Source: DATFAS01 sp035254305
Lineage (GTDB): Bacteria > Bacillota > Bacilli > Aneurinibacillales > RAOX-1
NCBI GenBank assembly: GCA_035254305.1
Contig: DATFAS010000138.1
Location: forward strand, 1 to 6,870
Direction of reading: 5' to 3'
DNA length: 6,870 bases
Within the stretch, counting starts at the first letter, position 1; each line of letters begins with the position of its first letter. The notes under the pieces are model-generated. The model did not search any database. It was not told where the DNA came from and was given only the letters and a program-made list of their open reading frames with translations. A program made the translations under genes and the position numbers. Shown here piece by piece: positions 6,354 to 6,870 of this stretch.

Positions 6354-6668
6354 ATGGAATTTAAAAAAAGCCAAACGACTGCATCTGTTTTTTCTATTAT
6401 AATGTCATTTTTAGCATCATCCCATCACTGGATCCATATGAGTATGATAATGCTTATGGGCGGATCCTCTTCTATGATAGGTGCCATGTCGGGAATTATT
6501 TGGGTTAGACGTGTCATGATTATTGTTACATTCTTATCCATGGGATTTTCGATTATGCACTTACTCCATCATGGTTGCCGAGAAAAGAAGATGATCGTAA
6601 TGACGGGGATTTCTGTCCTCATATCCCTAGGTTTTGTAGGATATACTGTGATGAGATTCGGATGGTAG
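6354..6668 (+). CDS. Small Met/His-rich three-helix membrane protein, possibly MerT-like
   Basis: 104-residue protein that I do not recognise with certainty. It has three hydrophobic segments (about 11-37, 47-70 and 80-101), with a short basic loop RRV near 52-54 and REKK at 76-79. It holds 14 Met, including M29-S-M-I-M-L-M35, and six His in two clusters, S-S-H24-H25-W-I-H28 and H69-L-L-H72-H73-G-C75. Layout recalled from mercuric transporter MerT (L-A-S-T-C-C, then G-x-S-G-A-W-I-G, then Y-R-P-x-F-I, then a third helix) fits L-A-S-S-H-H, G-G-S-S-S-M-I-G, W-V-R-R-V-M-I and a third helix here. The two Cys of MerT would be His in this protein. That is inference from pattern memory, not an alignment. 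A metal or redox role is possible but unproven. ATG 6354 is 5 nt from AGGGGAAG (6341-6348), a clear start. It is divergent from tkt, with no partner gene visible before the window ends. Confidence 0.8.
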   Translation: MEFKKSQTTASVFSIIMSFLASSHHWIHMSMIMLMGGSSSMIGAMSGIIWVRRVMIIVTFLSMGFSIMHLLHHGCREKKMIVMTGISVLISLGFVGYTVMRFGW

Positions 6669-6743
6669 AGATTTTCCGAGTTTTCTGAGAGGAAGTCGTG
6701 CTATCCCTTCCCTGTTAGTGTTTTTTGAAGATCACCGAGTTGG
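6669..6743. other. Spacer after the small membrane protein gene
   Basis: 75 bp with no gene. A weak imperfect stem, GATTTTCC / GGAAGTC (about 6669-6697), follows the TAG but has no U-run, so I do not call it a terminator. A T6 run near 6720-6726 has no stem before it. The palindrome array begins right after. Confidence 0.5.
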
Positions 6744-6764
6744 TAAGAGCCCCAGAGGCCCTTA
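6744..6764. repeat. Palindromic repeat unit 1 of the terminal array
   Basis: 21-bp imperfect palindrome: left arm TAAGAGCC, loop CCAGA, right arm GGCCCTTA, with one A/C mismatch in an 8-bp stem. Its first 14 bases (TAAGAGCCCCAGAG) recur exactly at 6857-6870. It is flanked by direct copies of AGATCAC about 39 bp apart. Confidence 0.75.
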
Positions 6765-6794
6765 TGAGATCACTTTTGGATTGATTTTGAGAAA

Positions 6795-6815
6795 TAAGGT
6801 CCCCGCAGGCCCTTA
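6795..6815. repeat. Palindromic repeat unit 2 of the terminal array
   Basis: Same 21-bp layout: left arm TAAGGTCC, loop CCGCA, right arm GGCCCTTA, with one T/C mismatch. The right arm is identical to that of unit 1. An outer pairing TTGAG (6787-6791) with CTCAA (6821-6825) would lengthen the hairpin. It lies 51 bp from unit 1, start to start. Confidence 0.75.
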
Positions 6816-6856
6816 AGTTGCTCAATCACCTTGTTTTTATGAATGAACAGGGGACT

Positions 6857-6870
6857 TAAGAGCCCCAGAG
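6857..6870. repeat. Palindromic repeat unit 3, cut by the window end
   Basis: TAAGAGCCCCAGAG is an exact copy of the first 14 bases of unit 1, 62 bp after the start of unit 2. The right arm lies beyond the window, so its completeness is unknown. The preceding GGGGACTT could also pair with the CCCC of this unit, giving an alternative fold. Confidence 0.65.

Noticed and set aside
6669..6697. Terminator hairpin after the 104-residue protein gene
   Set aside because: The stem GATTTTCC/GGAAGTC needs a bulge and a G-T pair and has no T-run after it.
6744..6870. Possible short CRISPR array
   Set aside because: The repeats are 21 bp and imperfect, spacers are 30 and 41 bp and share short similarity, and no cas gene is present. 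A REP-like or structured intergenic repeat fits better.

Overview
The window is a stretch of chromosome from a low- to mid-GC Gram-positive bacterium, most likely Bacillales (Brevibacillus/Paenibacillaceae-like). The evidence is AAGGAGG-type ribosome binding sites, intrinsic terminators with U-runs, tRNAs with encoded CCA ends, a DUF161+DUF2179 (YitT-type) membrane protein, a secreted 'stalk' (copper amine oxidase N-terminal type) protein and a Bacillus-like transketolase. The genus cannot be fixed from sequence reading alone.

Layout, left to right. (1) 90-406, minus strand: a compact serine tRNA unit with a good vegetative promoter, tRNA-Ser(UGA), a 7-nt gap, tRNA-Ser(GCU) and an intrinsic terminator. 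(2) 441-1804, minus: a gene for an exported 433-residue protein with a signal peptide, a Thr-rich arm, a coiled coil, a stalk domain and a second Thr-rich arm, followed by a long hairpin terminator. (3) 1983-3638, plus: a two-gene operon of a YitT-family membrane protein and a two-lobed GNAT acetyltransferase. (4) 3772-4017, plus: an 81-residue three-helix membrane protein of GlsB/YeaQ/YmgE type. (5) A 13-bp perfect hairpin at 4044-4074 acts as a shared terminator for that gene and the convergent transketolase gene (4081-6093, minus). (6) 6354-6668, plus, divergent from tkt: a small, Met- and His-rich three-helix membrane protein that I do not recognise with certainty. Its layout resembles MerT with the Cys-Cys pair replaced by His-His. 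(7) 6744-6870: an array of at least three 21-bp imperfect palindromes, cut off by the window end.

Most of the window is ordinary core and housekeeping sequence: tRNAs, the pentose phosphate enzyme, and membrane and envelope proteins. No mobile element, phage gene, defence system or CRISPR array is visible. The two places most worth a second look are the His/Met-rich small membrane protein and the palindrome array just downstream of it. The secreted Thr-rich stalk protein is a third, weaker point of interest.
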